DNA of 64,000 nucleotides. It comes from Streptomyces sp. HD. GTDB lineage: Bacteria > Actinomycetota > Actinomycetes > Streptomycetales > Streptomycetaceae. The stretch covers positions 62,001-126,000 of the forward strand of contig NZ_JAQMYP010000028.1 of NCBI RefSeq assembly GCF_028369295.1. Direction: 5' to 3'. The number at the start of each line of letters is the position of its first letter. Within the stretch, counting starts at the first letter, position 1. The notes under the pieces were generated by a model. That model did not search any database and was not told where the DNA came from. It saw only the letters and a program-made list of their open reading frames with translations. The position numbers and the translations under genes are program-made. This document shows, piece after piece, positions 61,340 through 64,000 of the stretch.

Positions 61340-63556
61340 TCAGTTGACCGTGGTCGTGCCGGTCGCGGTGACGGCTGGTCCCAGGCCGTCACGGGGTTCC
61401 GCGGTCAGCTTCCAGGTGTACGTGCCGGTGAGCCGGCGGCCGTCGTCCCAGTTGCCGTCCCAGGCGGCGCGTGCTGCGGCCCCCTTCGTGGCGCCGGTGA
61501 GAGGGCGTACGACCGTGCCGCCGCTGTTGCTCAAGGTGAGTGTCCAGGTGGCGGGCTTGTTGAGCTGCCAGACGGGCTGCCAGGGGTTCGACTTGGTAGG
61601 TCCGCTTGGCACGGGGTCGGTCTGGGCCTCCATCTGCGCGAGCGCGGAGGCGGGGACCCCGCTGCCCACGGTCGACACCTCGCCGGATGTGCCGTTGAGG
61701 TAGGCGATGTGACCGCCGAAGCGGTCGACGGCCCAGCGGCCGTTGCTGCCGCCGGTGTTCCAGTCCGCGGTGGGCAGCCTGAGCAAGGTGCGGGTGGCTG
61801 CCGTGCCGGTGTGGAAGTCGGTGAGCAGCAGCTCGTGGGTGGTGCGGTTCTCACGCAGCAGGTAGCCGTCGGCGAGGCGGGCCGGCCCGTTGTCGGCCGG
61901 GACCGTGATCTTCCGGTTGGTCGCCCGGTCGTAGACGCCCGCGGAAGTGCCACAGGACCAGTACAGCCAGGTGTTGACCGCCTGGATGTCGGCGGGCGTG
62001 CAGGACGCTCCGGTGGCCACCGTGGCGACCGTCTGGCCGGTCTTGAGGTGGGTGCCGACGACGGAGCCCTGGGTGGTGCCGGGGGTCCACATCACCTGGC
62101 CCCAGACCGCGGCGGCGGTGCGGGCGCGGGTAAGGGTGGTCGCGCCGTCGTTCGTGGCGCCCGGGAAGTCGACGACCCGCTGGGTGCCGGAGCCTCCGTT
62201 GTAGAGCACGTAACGGCCGCTGCCGCTGGGGATACGGCCGCCGGAGTCGCCGTCCGTGGGCTCGTTGCGGATGGTCGTGGTGTCGAGGCCGACGCTGAGG
62301 ACGGACTCCTTGCCCTCGGCATTGGTCCACAGATAGGAGACGCGGCCGTCGCCCAGGGCCTCCAGCTGGGGGCAGGCGGCGTCGCCGGTGAGGCAGGTGG
62401 TCCCGTTCAGTGCGGGACTGCGAGGGGTCTGCTGACCGGTGGGCCTGCCCGTCGCGTCGAGCTGGAAGCTGTTGAAGCGGGCGTAGCCGCCGCCGGTCGT
62501 CCCGCCGTACAGGAACAACTCGCCGCCGGCCAGGGCCAGTCCGTCGACGGGGACGGCGTAGGCGGGGATCCGGGCGACCTTCTCGGTGGTGACCGCGCCG
62601 TCCTGCGTGGGCGTGATGCGGTGGATGTTCCAGTCGAGGCTGGAGGGTCCGGCGGTGGCGAGCGCGCCGCCGTCCAGGGTCGGGCCGATCCCGCCGAAGG
62701 ACGAACTGAGCACGGTGCTGACGGCGTCGGTCACCAGGGAGCGTGCGCTCAGTGCGGGCTTGGTGCCGACTTCGACGAAGTCCGGGTTGCCGAAGAGGAG
62801 TTGGTCGCCGACGACGGCTTCGACCTGGCCGGGGCCGGGAGGGTACGAGGTGGGCTCGGTGCCGGGCTCGGCGTCGACCCGGATCGCCTTCCAGCCCGCT
62901 ACGAGCCAACGGTCGTTGAAGACGACCCCTGAGTCCGCGTACAGGCCGCTCACGTAGGTGCGGAAGGCTCCGCCCGCGAGGTCGACGAGGCCGGCGGAGG
63001 TCGTGCCGTCCAGCTTGTAGACGACCGCGAGCCGACTGACCGAGCCGCCGGTGACGTAGGCGGTGGGCTGAGCTCCCGTGGGGAATCCGGTGACCGGGAG
63101 GTCCGCGGTGGTGCCGTCGGCGGCGGCGCGCAGTACGTGCAGGGCGCCGGTGGTGTCCCGGGTGAGCACGCTCCAGCCGACGGCGGCCGCGTAGGTCTGG
63201 CCGGACGGGATCGTGACGGTGGCGGTGACGTTCGTGGAGCGGTGCCGCTGGGTCACGGCAAAGTCGCTGCGGGTGGTGACGACATCGGTGCCGGTGGCCA
63301 GGTCGTCGGGGCCGGCGTGCGCGGGCGGTACGACGTTCGGGTACTCCACCCGGGTGGCGGGGCCACCGATGGCGGGCCGGTACTGGAATCCGGACACGCC
63401 GGCCCACCCGTACGCGATCTCGATCTGCCTCTCCGTGCTGAGCTGGACCGTCCCCACGGGCGAGTCCGCGGCCTGCGCAGGTGTGATCGGCAGGGCACAC
63501 GTCAGGGCCACCGCCCCGCTGAGCGCCACCTTGGCAAGTCTTCGTGAACGAGTCAC
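61340..63556 (-). CDS. Secreted beta-rich protein with FlgD-like Ig domain
   Basis: A 738-residue exported protein. The signal peptide is residues 1 to about 29 (RRLAKVALSGAVALTCALP, cleavage after AQA). The mature protein is Thr/Gly/Val-rich with repeated strand-turn units (WLYWSCGTSAGVYDRATN; GRWAVDRFGGHIAYLNG) like a beta-propeller. The C-terminal 80 residues (WTLTLSNSGGTVVRPLTG; WDGNWDDGRRLTGTYTWKL) fit a FlgD immunoglobulin-like domain, common in large secreted actinobacterial proteins. GTG start with GGGGAGGAG upstream. Role unknown. Confidence 0.87.
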   Translation of the reverse strand: MTRSRRLAKVALSGAVALTCALPITPAQAADSPVGTVQLSTERQIEIAYGWAGVSGFQYRPAIGGPATRVEYPNVVPPAHAGPDDLATGTDVVTTRSDFAVTQRHRSTNVTATVTIPSGQTYAAAVGWSVLTRDTTGALHVLRAAADGTTADLPVTGFPTGAQPTAYVTGGSVSRLAVVYKLDGTTSAGLVDLAGGAFRTYVSGLYADSGVVFNDRWLVAGWKAIRVDAEPGTEPTSYPPGPGQVEAVVGDQLLFGNPDFVEVGTKPALSARSLVTDAVSTVLSSSFGGIGPTLDGGALATAGPSSLDWNIHRITPTQDGAVTTEKVARIPAYAVPVDGLALAGGELFLYGGTTGGGYARFNSFQLDATGRPTGQQTPRSPALNGTTCLTGDAACPQLEALGDGRVSYLWTNAEGKESVLSVGLDTTTIRNEPTDGDSGGRIPSGSGRYVLYNGGSGTQRVVDFPGATNDGATTLTRARTAAAVWGQVMWTPGTTQGSVVGTHLKTGQTVATVATGASCTPADIQAVNTWLYWSCGTSAGVYDRATNRKITVPADNGPARLADGYLLRENRTTHELLLTDFHTGTAATRTLLRLPTADWNTGGSNGRWAVDRFGGHIAYLNGTSGEVSTVGSGVPASALAQMEAQTDPVPSGPTKSNPWQPVWQLNKPATWTLTLSNSGGTVVRPLTGATKGAAARAAWDGNWDDGRRLTGTYTWKLTAEPRDGLGPAVTATGTTTVN

Positions 63557-63682
63557 GTTCTCCTCCCCCTACGACAAGGTGCACACGCGCATCATGTGCA
63601 CGGGGAGCATCCAACGTCCGCTCGGCAAGCGGCTGTTGGCCGGAAGGGTGAACTCCGGGTGACGGCTGGGCGGACATGCGAA

Positions 63683-63709
63683 GGGCGGCGCCCGAACCGG
63701 ACGCCGCCC
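63683..63709 (-). terminator. gltX terminator hairpin
   Basis: Eight-base arms GGGCGGCG / CGCCGCCC around an 11-base loop, 14 bases downstream of the gltX stop on the minus strand; no U-tract. Confidence 0.65.
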
Positions 63710-63722
63710 CGCTGTGAATGCG

Positions 63723-64000
63723 TTATGCGGCCAGCTTCGTCAGCGCCGCGTCGATCCGGGCCAGGGTCGTCTCCTTGCCCAGGACCTCCAGGGACTCGAA
63801 GAGCGGCAGGCCGACCGTGCGGCCGGTGACGGCGACACGGACCGGGGCCTGGGCCTTGCCGAGCTTGAGGCCGTGGGCCTCGCCGGCGGCCAGGACGGCC
63901 TCCTTCAGAGAGTCCGGGGAGGACCAGTCGGCCGACTCCAGCTTCTCGCGGGCCGTGCGGAGCAGGGCGTCCGAGCCCTCCTTCATCGCCTTCGTCCAGG
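63723..64000 (-). CDS. gltX: Glutamyl-tRNA synthetase, C-terminal part (runs off window end)
   Basis: Only the last 92 residues are present. They match the anticodon-binding end of GluRS: SLKEAVLAAGEAHGLKLGK, QAPVRVAVTGRTVGLPLFES and LEVLGKETTLARIDAAL. The catalytic domain is beyond the window. It lies on the same strand as the three tRNA-Glu genes about 3.4 kb downstream, so enzyme and substrate genes are neighbours. Confidence 0.93.
   Translation of the reverse strand, partial: WTKAMKEGSDALLRTAREKLESADWSSPDSLKEAVLAAGEAHGLKLGKAQAPVRVAVTGRTVGLPLFESLEVLGKETTLARIDAALTKLAA

Overview
This window is high-GC chromosomal DNA from a Streptomyces species. The codon bias, frequent GTG starts, NsdA, HupS, NdgR and the gene order all point there. 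From memory of gene order, it matches the S. coelicolor segment running from the signal peptidase/ribosomal cluster (around SCO5596) down to gltX (around SCO5547), with a few strain-specific additions. Most genes read on the minus strand.

Layout. (1) 1-2939: lepB-rplS-trmD-rimM-khpA-rpsP, a translation operon. (2) 3294-6624: a SprT-like metalloprotease, an archaeal/eukaryotic-type prolyl-tRNA synthetase and a methyltransferase. (3) 6668-10276: ftsH and ffh. (4) 10427-16458: the nitrogen operon amtB-glnK-glnD with a clear GlnR operator upstream, then the differentiation regulator nsdA. (5) 16918-26394: a primase/polymerase-like protein, ftsY, an LLM oxidoreductase, the glucose permease glcP, smc, a tiny coiled-coil gene and acylphosphatase. 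(6) 26547-35803: a CAP-domain membrane protein, a divergent HxlR regulator pair, mutM, rnc, rpmF, a DUF177 gene, a SepIVA-like coiled-coil gene, coaD, rsmD and recG. (7) 35994-40780: an HSP90-like/TPR gene pair that looks like an addition to the core order. (8) 40788-42915: a DAK2/FakA-like kinase and rpmB. (9) 43071-47368: an AfsR/SARP-type giant regulator with an FAD monooxygenase, also an addition. (10) 47373-54245: thiD-thiL, a stand-alone AsnC ligand domain, a DUF3515 lipoprotein, ddl, gpsA-plsC and cofC. (11) 54321-59927: hupS, leuD-leuC, ndgR and a DUF4188/MerR divergent pair. (12) 59981-64000: five tRNA genes (Gln-Glu-Glu-Gln-Glu), a HAD hydrolase, a secreted FlgD-like/propeller protein and the C-terminus of gltX.

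How it fits together. The SRP pathway (ffh, ftsY), signal peptidase and FtsH cover protein export and membrane quality control. AmtB/GlnK/GlnD handle ammonium uptake and nitrogen sensing. Smc and HupS organise the chromosome. MutM and RecG serve DNA repair. Several regulators (nsdA, ndgR, HxlR, MerR, AfsR-like) sit next to likely targets. The clearest non-coding signals are the GlnR box at 14727-14764, short perfect or near-perfect palindromes in the HxlR, NdgR and MerR intergenic regions, strong terminator hairpins, and two copies of one dispersed Streptomyces repeat, one of them inside the Smc hinge coding sequence. No insertion sequence, prophage, CRISPR array or plasmid feature was found.
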